Assembly: GCA_903828785.1 (NCBI GenBank) | Contig: CAIKNP010000001.1 | Coordinates: 1 to 64,000, forward strand | Reading direction: 5' to 3' | From: an uncultured Actinomycetes bacterium | Lineage (GTDB): Bacteria > Actinomycetota > Acidimicrobiia > Acidimicrobiales > RAAP-2 | DNA: 64,000 nt | Part shown: positions 15,901 through 24,164 of the stretch, piece after piece | Position numbering within the stretch: position 1 is the stretch's first letter | Layout: each line of letters opens with the position of its first letter | The notes under the pieces: generated by a model | The model's database searches: none | The model's input: the letters and a program-made list of their open reading frames with translations, nothing else | What the model was told of the DNA's origin: nothing | Position numbers and translations under genes: made by a program

Positions 15901-16518
15901 AAAGTCGCGGAAGCTAAGGGTGTCGGCGTCTTTGATCACCGGTACCACCAGGTTGCGCGACCCGTCGTTTCGTTCCACGTCAACCGCGAGCCCCAAACCC
16001 ACGTGTTCGTTACGTCGAACCCCGGGCGTACCCTTTTCATCAACCGCCTCAACAAATGCAGCGTTGAGTGATGGGATGAGCACCGCCGCTCGGACCACGG
16101 CGTAGGCAATGATGTGCGTGAAAGAAACTTTCGCGCCCGTCGTGCGCGCTAGAGCGTCGTTCAAGGCCGAGCGATTAATTTCCAAAAGGCGAGCGGGAAC
16201 GCTGCGTACCGAAGTCGCGGTGGGGACACGGAGTGATTCCGTCATGTTGCTCACAATGCGCGCGGCCGCTCCTCTCAGAGGAGTCGCCTCGGAGTCGATG
16301 AGAAGTGCTGCGGGCGGCGTGGCCGAGGGCGAAGCGCTTTTCGAGGGGGACACCGGCAGGGCGGAGGGTTGGTAGTCGGCAAAAAACTCGCGCCAGCTCG
16401 CGCTCACCGACGACGGATCGGCAATGAACTGCTCGTAGAGATCATCCACGAGCCACGCGTTGGGCCCAAAAGCGCCGCTGCGGGCTCGGGAATCGGAACT
16501 TTCGAGGGGATTCGTCAC
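12922..16518 (-). CDS. kgd: Multifunctional 2-oxoglutarate decarboxylase/dehydrogenase E1 (Kgd)
   Basis: A 1198-residue ThDP enzyme decarboxylating 2-oxoglutarate in the TCA cycle. An N-terminal E1 leader (AWLVDDLYEQFIADP) is followed by an E2-like succinyltransferase domain at about 85-320 with DHRIIQG at 292-298 (His 293), then the E1 core: MAHRGRLNVL near 521-530, GDAAFAGQGVV from 632, and the transketolase-type C-terminus to 1198. This E2-E1 fusion without its own lipoyl domain is characteristic of actinobacteria; the lipoyl carrier is the separate SucB at 56860. GTG start. First gene of the minus operon continuing into the NYN nuclease (GTGA overlap). Length matches Mycobacterium Kgd (about 1230). 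Confidence 0.96.
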   Translation of the reverse strand: MTNPLESSDSRARSGAFGPNAWLVDDLYEQFIADPSSVSASWREFFADYQPSALPVSPSKSASPSATPPAALLIDSEATPLRGAAARIVSNMTESLRVPTATSVRSVPARLLEINRSALNDALARTTGAKVSFTHIIAYAVVRAAVLIPSLNAAFVEAVDEKGTPGVRRNEHVGLGLAVDVERNDGSRNLVVPVIKDADTLSFRDFLLAYENMVRKVHAGALGADDFVGATLTLTNPGTLGTVQSVPRLMMGQGAIIGVGALAWPAGFESADPRVLAEMGVGKIMNLTSTYDHRIIQGAESGLFLKYVAECLNGGHGFYEGIFSSLGAPYEPAQFARDRNPVREDDAERILKQIRVQEIINMYRVRGHLNAHLDPLNSEPPHLHPELDLASYGLTMWDLSRVFVVDGVAGLREATLERILSILRDAYCGTMGIEYGHIMDPAQKRWIQDRVEGVDVSVSAEQQRRILSALSEAEVFERFLHSRYVGQKRFGLEGGESTIVALQTILDAAADLGLREAVVGMAHRGRLNVLANVVGKSYSDIFSEFEGNLDPESVQGSGDVKYHKGSKGTFTNPRGASIAISMASNPSHLEAVSPVVEGLVRAKQDRVVRPSDGTGSVPGANHFPFLPILIHGDAAFAGQGVVAETLNLSQLSGFRTGGTIHIVINNQLGFTTAPESARSSFYPTDVAKMIQAPIIHVNGDDPEACARAASLALDYRQTFQRDVVIDIVCYRRYGHNEGDDPSYTQPLMYALIDQMRSVRKVYTESLVRRGDFTLEEVEAALEQFNNRLQSVLDEVRTVPVPELDHVPNADVRGDEAPLDTGVDESLLLRVAEATMSAPEGFAVHPKLERQFAQRRQLLAAGEVDWALAEALAFGSLVLEGTNVRLTGQDSRRGTFSHRHAALISHTTGEQYIPLSNLDSPGFFTVRDSFLSEYAVLGFEYGYAVEAKHDLVAWEAQFGDFVNGAEIIIDNFLMAAEDKWGQTSSLVMLLPHGYEGQGPEHSSGRIERFLSLAARNNIRVANPTTGAQYFHLLRSQVRREHVTPLVVFTPKSMLRAVATRSPLSAFTTGSFQRVLSDEAVKSAEVRRVVLASGKVSLEAIARRDELGLGSVAVVRVEQLYPWPAESLRQVLAKYPAAEELVWLQEEPENMGAWPFLLRSPQWADLPLRHVARAESASPATGSSLVHAAEQADLLVRALQ

Positions 16519-16701
16519 GAAACCTAGCCTAGAACTATCTCAGGTCACTTCCATCCGCTCCAGGACGTAAAAAGTAGATACTTCGTCCCCTAAATCGATA
16601 TGGAACCGAGAGTCACGCCGGCGGGGCCTATTGCCAGTAATGTGTCGCAACGCCAAAGTGGCGGGATACCGCAGTGACGGAAACTACTAGGAGTATTGAC
16701 T

Positions 16702-18795
16702 GTGAACAGGATTCGAACATACGGACTATTCGCTACCGCGATGGTCACCTTAGTCATGACCGTTGGTGTTGGTACTTCCCTCGCCAGCGCCACCGGCACC
16801 CAACTCACGAACGCGCAGAAAGTGGCGAACTCGAAGAATTGGGTGATTCAAGAAGAGCAGTTGAACGGACAGCAACCCACGTTTGCGTACCCGCTCATGC
16901 CGCTCGCGGATTTCACGCAATCCAATGGATCCTTCCAGCAGACCTTGTATCGGCCGCTGTACTGGTTCGGAACGTCCACCGGCGCAATCGACGTCAACCA
17001 GCAAGAGTCCATGGCGAAATTGCCCGTGATGTCGAATGGTGGACGAACTGCGACAATCACCATGAAGAGTGGCTACAAATGGACCAACGGTGAACCCGTC
17101 ACTTCCTACGACGTCATGCAATTCCTAAACCTCTTCACCGCCTACCCAACCGCCTACGGCGTGTACGGGCCACCCGTCAATGGCGTTTCGGTCACCATTC
17201 CCGATGTCCTTGCCAGCGCTTCGACCCCGAACAGCACCACCTTGGTGCTGAACTTAACCCGGGCCGTCTCTGCGCACTGGCTGTTGTTCAACCCACTTTC
17301 TGAAGTGACGCCCCTGCCCCAAGCCTGGGACATTCAGGCCAAGGGTTGGACCAGTGCCAAGCCACTCACCAGTGGTACGGCCGTGGCCAAAGCCCACGGC
17401 AACTTGGCAACGGTAGCGTCGAGCTGCCCGACCCATTCCTACATTGGCGACGGTAACAAGACTGGTCCAAGCAAAACCAACCTCAAGGACCCCAACGGCC
17501 AAGCCACCATCTTGCCAAAGTCGAAGTTGGGCATCGCCAAGGCGTGTCAGGAAGTTGTTAGTACCATGTTCTCCTTCGCCAACGACAACACCAACTACGC
17601 CGAGCGTTCGACCATGACCGGCCAGCTGTGGAATATTGCTGATGGCCCCTGGTTGCTGAGCGGCTTCAACGAAGCCAAGGCCTCCATGTCCTTTGTGCGC
17701 AACCCCGGCTACGGCGGACAGCTGGCCTTCGCCAAGGGCTTGAACGTTACCCCGTGCCAAAGCGTGACGGGTGACTGCTACAACAAGTTGTTGGCGGGTG
17801 ACCTGACGGTTGGTGGACTCCCCTCGTCCTTCGCCTCGCCCATCACGAGCTTGAGCCAGGCCTCGCACGCTCAGACCGCGGCGTTGGCGAAGCACTACAA
17901 CCTCGTCGTCGCACCCTCGTGGTCGATTGGTTACAGTCCCTTGAACTTCCGTTCCGCCAACACTGGAGCGAGTGAGGACAACGCCGTATCGGGCGACACC
18001 ACCGCACGCAGCGCACTGTACGCGCAGCCCTACGTTGGCGTGGCACTCAACGACTCCTACCCGGTGAAGACGATCGACAACCAGGTCTACAACGGCTACG
18101 CCTATTCGACCTTCGGTCCCATCCCCCCACTGCCTTCGAACAACTTCGCCAGCATCAAGTCATCGCCCTACGCGCTGAGCAAGGTCAGTGCCCTGATGAC
18201 GAGTCACGGTTGGACGCTGCAGAACTACTCGGGTAGTAACCCCGGTGGTCTCTCCAAGATCTGGACCTGTACATCTCCGGGAACCGGCAAGAGCCAATGC
18301 GGCGCTGGTGTCGCTTCCGGGGCCACCTTGACCTTCCGCGTCGACGCCATCACTACCGGTGACACCCAAGCCCAGCAAACGGTGAATCTCTGGCAGGGAG
18401 CGGCCGCTTCGGTGGGCATCAACCTCATCATCAACGGTGGAACCTTTGACCAGACCCTGGCGAAGGACACCCCGTCGAGCACCTCGTGGGACCTCTACAC
18501 CGGTTCGGGTTGGATCTACGCACCAGACTTCTACCCCAGCGGTGAAGGTCTTTGGTTGACCGGCTCGGGTGGCAACAGTGGCAGTTACTCGAACGCCACG
18601 AATGACAAGAACGTTCTGGGTACGCTCAACGGTTCGGTGTCACTCAACACCTACGCTCAGTACTTGGAATCAGCGCCTCCCGTTATTTGGAATTTCTGGA
18701 CCGTCGGCCTTGACGAGATTGCTTCGAACGTCGGTGGTTTCCAGCAGCAGGCCACGGGGTACTCCACCCCCGACCAGTGGTATCTGAAGAAGTAG
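16702..18795 (+). CDS. ABC transporter substrate-binding protein, family 5 (peptide type)
   Basis: A secreted solute receptor of the DppA/OppA type. GTG at 16702 is chosen over TTG 16696 because AGGAG at 16689-16693 sits eight bases before GTG but only two before TTG. The 697-residue product begins with a Sec signal peptide (MNRIRTYGLF, hydrophobic core, LASA near 27-30). No lipobox cysteine is present, unusual for a Gram-positive binding protein. Family-like segments include YRPLYWFG and YKWTNGEPVTSYDVMQFLNL. At 697 residues it is longer than typical (about 550). A strong terminator (18813-18849) separates it from the permease genes it serves. Ligand unknown; peptides most likely. Confidence 0.9.
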   Translation: MNRIRTYGLFATAMVTLVMTVGVGTSLASATGTQLTNAQKVANSKNWVIQEEQLNGQQPTFAYPLMPLADFTQSNGSFQQTLYRPLYWFGTSTGAIDVNQQESMAKLPVMSNGGRTATITMKSGYKWTNGEPVTSYDVMQFLNLFTAYPTAYGVYGPPVNGVSVTIPDVLASASTPNSTTLVLNLTRAVSAHWLLFNPLSEVTPLPQAWDIQAKGWTSAKPLTSGTAVAKAHGNLATVASSCPTHSYIGDGNKTGPSKTNLKDPNGQATILPKSKLGIAKACQEVVSTMFSFANDNTNYAERSTMTGQLWNIADGPWLLSGFNEAKASMSFVRNPGYGGQLAFAKGLNVTPCQSVTGDCYNKLLAGDLTVGGLPSSFASPITSLSQASHAQTAALAKHYNLVVAPSWSIGYSPLNFRSANTGASEDNAVSGDTTARSALYAQPYVGVALNDSYPVKTIDNQVYNGYAYSTFGPIPPLPSNNFASIKSSPYALSKVSALMTSHGWTLQNYSGSNPGGLSKIWTCTSPGTGKSQCGAGVASGATLTFRVDAITTGDTQAQQTVNLWQGAAASVGINLIINGGTFDQTLAKDTPSSTSWDLYTGSGWIYAPDFYPSGEGLWLTGSGGNSGSYSNATNDKNVLGTLNGSVSLNTYAQYLESAPPVIWNFWTVGLDEIASNVGGFQQQATGYSTPDQWYLKK

Positions 18796-18812
18796 TTCCT
18801 AGCATCGCGCAC

Positions 18813-18849
18813 AAAATCCCCCCGGGCGCGTGCCGCCCGGGGGGATTTT
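18813..18849 (+). terminator. Strong intrinsic terminator/attenuator inside the ABC operon
   Basis: A perfect 15-bp inverted repeat (18813-18827 with 18835-18849; arm AAAATCCCCCCGGGC) encloses the 7-base loop GCGTGCC, and the downstream arm ends in TTTT, so RNA would form a very GC-rich hairpin followed by U. It lies 17 bases after the receptor stop and 21 bases before the first permease. Partial readthrough would give more receptor than membrane subunits. Because the arms end AAAA/TTTT it could also act on the other strand. Confidence 0.85.
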
Positions 18850-18870
18850 GATTTCTACTACAATCGACCG

Positions 18871-19833
18871 ATGTTGAGTTTCCTCGTGCGGCGGACCTAC
18901 CAAGGCGTCATCGTCTTGCTCGCCGTCGTCGTCGGGACTTTCTTACTCGAAAAGTTCGTTCCCGGTGGCCCGGCTATTGTGGCGCTTGGACGACGTGCGA
19001 CGCCGCACAACATCTATATCTACAACCTGCAACACGGACTAAACAGGCCTATTTTCGTGCAGATTTGGGAGTACCTCGACCAGGTATTTCTTCACTTCAA
19101 CCTAGGGTTCTCACTGACCCAGAATGCTCCCGTGCTGTACCTCATCAAGTCGGCGCTGGGCCAGACCATCATGTTGGTGCTGGTGGCCAGTATTCTCCAG
19201 TTCGCGCTCGCCATTCCCTTGGGTATCGCGCAGGCGCAGAAGCGTAATCGCCCCTTTGACTACATCGCCACCACGGTGACCTTCGTGCTCTACGCGACCC
19301 CCGTTTTTCTCATCGGAGAATTCCTCATAATCTTCTTCTGTATTCGCGTCCACTTCTTTCCCGTCACGGTGTCCTCGAATGCGGGGACCTGGTCCGTGTT
19401 CACCAGTCCCTTGCAGTACGTTCTGCCCGTTCTCTCGCTTTCGCTTCTGGGTGTGGGCGGACTGAGTCGTTTCCAGCGCTCCTCCATGCTGGACGTGCTG
19501 GCCCAAGATCACATTCGAACCGCCAGGGCCAAGGGTCTGCCAAATCGACTCGTTATTCGACGCCACGCATTACGTAACTCAATCTTGCCCATCATCACCA
19601 TTATTGGACTCAGCCTGCCCGGACTGGTCGGTGGGGCGCTGATCATCGAAACACTCTTTGACATACCGGGGATGGGCCTGTTGACCTTGAAGTCGGCCCA
19701 AACGCAGGACATGCCGGTGGTGGTTGGTACGACGATTATTGCCGCGGCGCTCACGATTGTCGGCTCCATTCTGGCTGACGTGCTCTACGCCATTGCCGAC
19801 CCACGCATTCGTCTGAGTGCGGGAAAGAAATAA
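18871..19833 (+). CDS. ABC peptide-type transporter permease, DppB-like
   Basis: A 320-residue inner-membrane permease with about six transmembrane helices, the first at GVIVLLAVVVGTFLLEKFV (residues 11-29). The cytoplasmic coupling loop that contacts the ATPase is visible as DHIRTARAKGLPNRLVIRRHALRN, followed by the family-typical IETLFDIPGMGLL. Standard length for DppB/OppB. It follows the receptor gene across the terminator at 18813-18849 and is followed after three bases by the second permease, so the pair is co-translated. Together with the fused ATPase at 20789 it makes a complete importer. Substrate unknown. Confidence 0.93.
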   Translation: MLSFLVRRTYQGVIVLLAVVVGTFLLEKFVPGGPAIVALGRRATPHNIYIYNLQHGLNRPIFVQIWEYLDQVFLHFNLGFSLTQNAPVLYLIKSALGQTIMLVLVASILQFALAIPLGIAQAQKRNRPFDYIATTVTFVLYATPVFLIGEFLIIFFCIRVHFFPVTVSSNAGTWSVFTSPLQYVLPVLSLSLLGVGGLSRFQRSSMLDVLAQDHIRTARAKGLPNRLVIRRHALRNSILPIITIIGLSLPGLVGGALIIETLFDIPGMGLLTLKSAQTQDMPVVVGTTIIAAALTIVGSILADVLYAIADPRIRLSAGKK

Positions 19834-19836
19834 TCT

Positions 19837-20769
19837 ATGAGTCTGGATAACACCCCAACGTCCCTGGACGCGGGCGAGGTCGCGGAGGTTGGCTCCGTTC
19901 TCTCCTTGGTGTGGCGCACCTTTAAGGAGAACAAGCTGGCGGTGGTCAGTCTGGGCGTCTTCATTTTTTTCCTCCTCTTCTCGTTCCTTGGCCCCCACCT
20001 CTACGTCACGAATCAAACCAACACCTTCCAAGCAATTTCTGCCCTCATCAATGGACAGCCGGCTCGGAATTTTCCATGGTTCACCACCTGGGCTGACCCG
20101 CTAGGGACCGACCCTTCGGGCTTCAACATGGTGGGTCGTTTGATGATCGGGGGGCGAACAGCCCTCACCGTTGGCCTGCTCGCCGGACTTATTTCAACGG
20201 TGGTCGGTTCACTGTGGGGGGCGGTCGCGGGATACCGCGGTCGCTTCACCGACACCGCGATGATGCGCTTCGTCGACTTCGGCCTCTCCATCCCAGGCCT
20301 CTTTTTAATCATCGTTATCGTGGTCCTCTTTGGCAGTTCGTCGACCACCATTACCTTGACCCTGGGTTTGTCGTCGTGGTTTGGCTCGTCACGTTTGATC
20401 CGTGGCGAAACGCTGAGTCTCAAAACGCGCGACTTCGTCCAGGCCATCCGGGTGCTGGGTGGATCAAATCGGCGCATCATCTTCCGCCACATCCTTCCGA
20501 ACACGGTGGGCACCATGATCGTGGTTGGAACCTTTGCGGTGGCCGACTCGATTCTCGCGCTTTCGGGCCTCGGGTTTATCGGACTCGGTATTCCATTGCC
20601 TAATACCGACTGGGGCACGATGTTAAACACCGGCGTTCAGAACGCCCCCAATGGCTTCTGGTGGCAGATCGTGCCCGCCGGCGTCTGTATCGTCCTCGTG
20701 GTGATGGCTCTCAACTTCATCGGTGACGCGCTGCGCGACGGCTTCGAAGTTCGACTGCAGAAGCGTTAG
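19837..20769 (+). CDS. ABC peptide-type transporter permease, DppC-like
   Basis: A 310-residue permease of the DppC/OppC type. It starts three bases after the dppB-like stop. An N-terminal soluble segment is followed by a first helix (LAVVSLGVFIFFLLFSFLG, about 33-51), a large extracytoplasmic loop with the family-typical ADPLGTDPSGFNM, and the BPD-transporter core with coupling loop FVQAIRVLGGSNRRIIFRHI and LSGLGFIGLGIPLPNTDWG. It forms the heteromeric channel with the preceding protein. It is convergent with the ATPase gene, the two stops being about 20 bases apart. Confidence 0.93.
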   Translation: MSLDNTPTSLDAGEVAEVGSVLSLVWRTFKENKLAVVSLGVFIFFLLFSFLGPHLYVTNQTNTFQAISALINGQPARNFPWFTTWADPLGTDPSGFNMVGRLMIGGRTALTVGLLAGLISTVVGSLWGAVAGYRGRFTDTAMMRFVDFGLSIPGLFLIIVIVVLFGSSSTTITLTLGLSSWFGSSRLIRGETLSLKTRDFVQAIRVLGGSNRRIIFRHILPNTVGTMIVVGTFAVADSILALSGLGFIGLGIPLPNTDWGTMLNTGVQNAPNGFWWQIVPAGVCIVLVVMALNFIGDALRDGFEVRLQKR

Positions 20770-20788
20770 CCGCTCGCTGCGGGCTGGA

Positions 20789-22822
20789 TTACTGCGCCAC
20801 TTCGTTGGACCTAATCGTTAGTGGCGTTCGCAGGGGGAAGTGGCACGCCGCCTGGTGATCATCGCCGAAGACCTGCATAGTGGGTTCGTCGCTGGCGCAT
20901 AGCTCTTGAGCGCGGGGGCATCGCGTTCGGAAACGACATCCCGAAGGTGGGGTCACCGACGAGGGAAGTTCGCCCTGGATCGTGAGCAGTTCGTTCTCAC
21001 CCTGCCGAGCAGCGCGCGGGACCGAATCAAGCAGGCCTCGCGTGTAGGGGTGGACGGGGCTGCGGTAGATGGCCTCGGAGGGACCAATCTCGACGAGCTT
21101 TCCGAGGTACATAACCCCCACCGTGTCGGCCATATAGCGAATGACGCCGAGATCGTGGCTGATCATCAACATGGAGAGTTGCAATTCCTCGCGGAGATCT
21201 TTCATCAAGTTCAAAATCTGTGCCTGAATTGAAACGTCGAGAGCGCTGACGGGTTCATCGGCGATCAGGAGCTCCGGGCGTAGGGCCATGGCCCGAGCGA
21301 GTCCAATGCGCTGGCGCTGCCCACCGGAAAATTCGTGGGGATAGCGTTGCGTGGCGCTCACCGGTAGGCCGACTTGGCCCAGCAGTTCGTGCACGCGTTG
21401 TTGACGCTCCTTCGCGCTGCCCTCTTTTTGAATAGCGAGCGGCTCTTCGAGAATTGAACCCACCGGTTGACGGGGGTTTAGCGAAGAGTAGGGGTCCTGG
21501 AACATCATTTGAATATTGCGACGCGCCAGTCGGCGCTCGTGGCCGCGCAGGGTGGTGAGGTCGGCCCCCTTGTAGATGACCGAACCAGCACTAGGGCTTT
21601 CGAGCCCCGTGATCACCTTGCCGGTCGTCGTCTTGCCGCAGCCCGACTCGCCGACGAGACCAAAGGTCTCACCTCGTCGAATGACGAAGGACACGTCACT
21701 GATTGCCTGGACCGCGCCAACGGTACGGCGAAGAATACTGTTCGAACGCACCGGGTAGGTCTTGATCAAATTGCGCACGGCAATGAGTGGCTCACCGAGG
21801 ATGGTGACCGATTCACGCCTCTTCTCCCGCACCGCGACCTGCGTGCTCGCACCCGAGATGGGATTGAAGCACGCGAACTCGTGTACTCCTTCGCCCGGCA
21901 TCGAGGTGATGGTCGGTTCGCTCGAGCGACACTGGGTCGTCATCGACGGGCAGCGATCGGCGAAACGGCAGCCCCTAATCTCCTTGGAGAGGTCCGGCGG
22001 CAGACCCGGAATGGAATTTAAACGGTAATCAGAGGCTTCGATCTTGGGCACTGCGTTCAGCAGTGCTTGCGTATACGGGTGACGCATTTCACTGAACAGT
22101 TCAGTCGTGGAGGCCATTTCGGCCTTCTTGCCCGCGTACATGACCACCACTCGGTCGGTGCGCTCGGCAATAACGCCCATGTCGTGAGTAATAAGCAAAA
22201 CGGCCATTTTGAGTTCCGCGCGCAGCCGGTCGATGAGATCCAGGATTTGCGCCTGAATGGTCACGTCGAGCGCCGTCGTTGGTTCGTCGGCGATGAGCAA
22301 GGTGGGTTCGCATACCAGCGCCATCGCGATGATTACGCGTTGGCGCAAACCACCGGACAACTCGTGGGGATACTGGTCAAGTCGCTCTTCGGGGCGAGGC
22401 ATGTCGACCAGGCGCAGCACCTCCAGTGCGCGCTGTCGTCCCTCCTCTTGGGACACCCCCCTATGGTGAATGTAACCTTCGGCAATTTGGCGCCCAATGG
22501 TCATGGTCGGATTAAGCGAGGTCATCGGATCTTGCGGAATGAGCGCAACGGTGTTGCCCCGCACCTTTTGCATCGCCGCCTCACTCAACTGAACGATGTC
22601 CTCACCGAGTATTTCAATCGACCCGGCGCTGATGGTCCCGTTACCGGGCAGCAGACGCATAATGGACATGCCGATGGTGGTTTTGCCACAACCCGACTCG
22701 CCGACAAGGCCAACACATTCACCCGCGTTGATTTCAAAACTCACGCCGTCGACAGCCACCACATTGGCCGTGCGCATGGAGAATCGACTCTGCAGATTGG
22801 AGACCCGGAGAACGGTAGACAT
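20789..22822 (-). CDS. Fused double ATPase of a peptide-type ABC importer (DppD-DppF fusion)
   Basis: A 677-residue cytoplasmic protein holding two complete ABC ATPases. First half: Walker [10 protein letters not shown] (41-49), signature LSGGLRQR (155-162), Walker [13 protein letters not shown]. Second half: Walker A near 391-399, signature FSGGQRQR near 498-505, Walker [13 protein letters not shown]. Each half ends with the oligopeptide-transporter tail and its cysteine pattern (GCRFADRCP and GCRFRTRCP). ATG at 22822 is preferred over an upstream in-frame TTG. It must energise the permeases at 18871-20769 although it lies on the opposite strand and converges with them. Two usual subunits, DppD and DppF, are here one polypeptide. 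Confidence 0.93.
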   Translation of the reverse strand: MSTVLRVSNLQSRFSMRTANVVAVDGVSFEINAGECVGLVGESGCGKTTIGMSIMRLLPGNGTISAGSIEILGEDIVQLSEAAMQKVRGNTVALIPQDPMTSLNPTMTIGRQIAEGYIHHRGVSQEEGRQRALEVLRLVDMPRPEERLDQYPHELSGGLRQRVIIAMALVCEPTLLIADEPTTALDVTIQAQILDLIDRLRAELKMAVLLITHDMGVIAERTDRVVVMYAGKKAEMASTTELFSEMRHPYTQALLNAVPKIEASDYRLNSIPGLPPDLSKEIRGCRFADRCPSMTTQCRSSEPTITSMPGEGVHEFACFNPISGASTQVAVREKRRESVTILGEPLIAVRNLIKTYPVRSNSILRRTVGAVQAISDVSFVIRRGETFGLVGESGCGKTTTGKVITGLESPSAGSVIYKGADLTTLRGHERRLARRNIQMMFQDPYSSLNPRQPVGSILEEPLAIQKEGSAKERQQRVHELLGQVGLPVSATQRYPHEFSGGQRQRIGLARAMALRPELLIADEPVSALDVSIQAQILNLMKDLREELQLSMLMISHDLGVIRYMADTVGVMYLGKLVEIGPSEAIYRSPVHPYTRGLLDSVPRAARQGENELLTIQGELPSSVTPPSGCRFRTRCPRAQELCASDEPTMQVFGDDHQAACHFPLRTPLTIRSNEVAQ

Positions 22823-22833
22823 GAGTTGCAAGT

Positions 22834-23523
22834 CTATGTTGCCGTTGGTGGGTGCGGGTTTGATTCAAGTCGTGCCGGGAGTGACCACGACCGACGATGC
22901 CAGTCGCTCGCTCCGTGGATCGCGAGGGCTCGCAAGTGGTCGGGGGCGCCGTATCCCTTATTTGCTCGCCACCCGTACTGCGGAGCCAGTGGATCAAGTT
23001 CCACCATCCGGCGATCGCGTTCGACTTTCGCCACGATGGACGCGCCCGCAATAGAGGCGCAGAGCGCGTCGCCTTTAACTACCGTGATGACTGGCAACTG
23101 CGACCAGCGGGCGGGCGGTACCGGCGCGGTCAACGAGAGTGCTTGGGGTGGCTGGAGGAGATTGAGTGACCCGTCAATGAGCGCCAAGGTCGGGAGGATC
23201 TGCAGCCCGTCGAGCGCCCGTTCGGTGGCGACGGCGAGGGCGAGTCGCAGGCCCCACTCGTCAATTTCGGCTGACGACACTTCGCCAATTGCTACGTCAT
23301 CGGCCCACGCGTAGATACGTGGCGCCAACGCTGAACGCTTCTTGGGAGTGAGGACCTTGGAGTCGGCCAGACCTTCGGGGAGGTCGCCGATCCGAGCGAG
23401 CACCACTGCGCCAACCATGAGCGGACCAGCGAGGGCGCCGCGACCCACCTCATCAATACCCACCACCACATCACCCCGTTCAATGAGCGGACGCTCAAAA
23501 CGGAGCAGGTCGAGGTCGGGCAC
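22834..23523 (-). CDS. rnhB: Ribonuclease HII
   Basis: A 229-residue type 2 RNase H that removes RNA from RNA-DNA hybrids and misincorporated ribonucleotides. Active-site motif GIDEVGRGALAGP (22-34, Asp 24/Glu 25), the second Asp in LIDGSLNLL, and SIAGASIVAKVERDR are clear, with Y-G-W-NKGYG near the end. GTG 23523 is chosen because the homologous region begins a few residues later; the upstream frame overlaps the divergent cofC start at 23558. The stop is 11 bases before the ABC ATPase start, so the two are probably co-transcribed. Confidence 0.93.
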   Translation of the reverse strand: MPDLDLLRFERPLIERGDVVVGIDEVGRGALAGPLMVGAVVLARIGDLPEGLADSKVLTPKKRSALAPRIYAWADDVAIGEVSSAEIDEWGLRLALAVATERALDGLQILPTLALIDGSLNLLQPPQALSLTAPVPPARWSQLPVITVVKGDALCASIAGASIVAKVERDRRMVELDPLAPQYGWRANKGYGAPDHLRALAIHGASDWHRRSWSLPARLESNPHPPTAT

Positions 23524-23557
23524 GCAGTCATCGTAGCCACCCTCGTAGGATGACCAT

Positions 23558-24100
23558 GTGTCGTCTCTCGCCGTGGTCGTTCCACTCAAGTCATTCGCCT
23601 TAGCCAAGAGCCGACTGCGCGGAGAGCTTGCCGCTGTTGAGGTGCTCGCTCGCGAATTAGCCGCTGGTGTGTTGCGTGCGACGTCGCCACTCCCCACCTT
23701 CATCGTGACTGAAAGTGATGACGTGGAACTCTTCGCGAAGGATTACTCCTTGCCCTGCTTGCGGAGTGCGAGCACCGGACTCAACGCCGCCGTTCATTTT
23801 GCCTACGAAGCACTCTCCCCGCAGTTTGCTCGGGTGATGATTGTTCACGGCGATTTGCGCAACCCTGAAGGGGTGGCCACCTTCGACCCGCCACCGGGAG
23901 TCACAATTGTGACGGATCAGCACGGTGTCGGTACCAATGTGTTGGTGTTGCCGACGAAACACGAATTTCTGTTTCAGTACGGACCTAATTCACGACTGCT
24001 GCACCGACGTGAGTCCCTTCGACTCGGACTGCCCTTGACGGAAATCGACCAGGGTCCTTGGTGTTTCGATATAGATGAACCCGGGGACCTGCTCCACTAA
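23558..24100 (+). CDS. cofC: CofC/FbiD-type guanylyltransferase of coenzyme F420 synthesis
   Basis: A 180-residue nucleotidyltransferase, slightly shorter than usual. It activates 2-phospho-L-lactate or, in actinobacteria (FbiD), phosphoenolpyruvate with GTP for F420 side-chain assembly. Visible motifs: nucleotide-binding VVPLKSFALAKSRL (7-20), a glycine-containing STGLNAAV segment, RVMIVHGDLR (the metal-site LxxDLP position is read here as HGDL) and the C-terminal VTDQHGVGTNVLVLP. GTG start with TAGGA seven bases upstream. Divergent from rnhB. No other F420 genes are nearby. It ends at a hairpin at 24106-24132 shared with the convergent AKKAP gene. Confidence 0.85.
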   Translation: MSSLAVVVPLKSFALAKSRLRGELAAVEVLARELAAGVLRATSPLPTFIVTESDDVELFAKDYSLPCLRSASTGLNAAVHFAYEALSPQFARVMIVHGDLRNPEGVATFDPPPGVTIVTDQHGVGTNVLVLPTKHEFLFQYGPNSRLLHRRESLRLGLPLTEIDQGPWCFDIDEPGDLLH

Positions 24101-24105
24101 CAACA

Positions 24106-24132
24106 AACGAGGGGGCCATAGGCCCCCTCGTT
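24106..24132. terminator. Bidirectional terminator hairpin between cofC and the AKKAP gene
   Basis: A 12-bp perfect inverted repeat (24106-24117 with 24121-24132, arm AACGAGGGGGCC) around a 3-base ATA loop, five bases after the cofC stop. On the minus strand the stem is followed by TTTGTTGTTAG, on the plus strand only by TTGTCAACTT, so it should stop the minus-strand transcript best. Confidence 0.75.
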
Positions 24133-24135
24133 GTC

Positions 24136-24154
24136 AACTTCACTAGGTGAAGTT
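24136..24154. repeat. Small inverted repeat beside the terminator
   Basis: AACTTCAC (24136-24143) and GTGAAGTT (24147-24154) pair around TAG, an 8-bp perfect palindromic hairpin immediately next to the GC-rich terminator and followed on the plus strand by AAAAAG. It may be a second terminator stem for cofC or a protein-binding palindrome at the 3' end of the AKKAP gene. Confidence 0.5.
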
Positions 24155-24164
24155 AAAAAGACAG

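Noticed and set aside
22067-23314. 415-codon plus-strand frame
   Set aside because: Antisense to the ABC ATPase and rnhB genes; no ribosome site, no protein-like segments.
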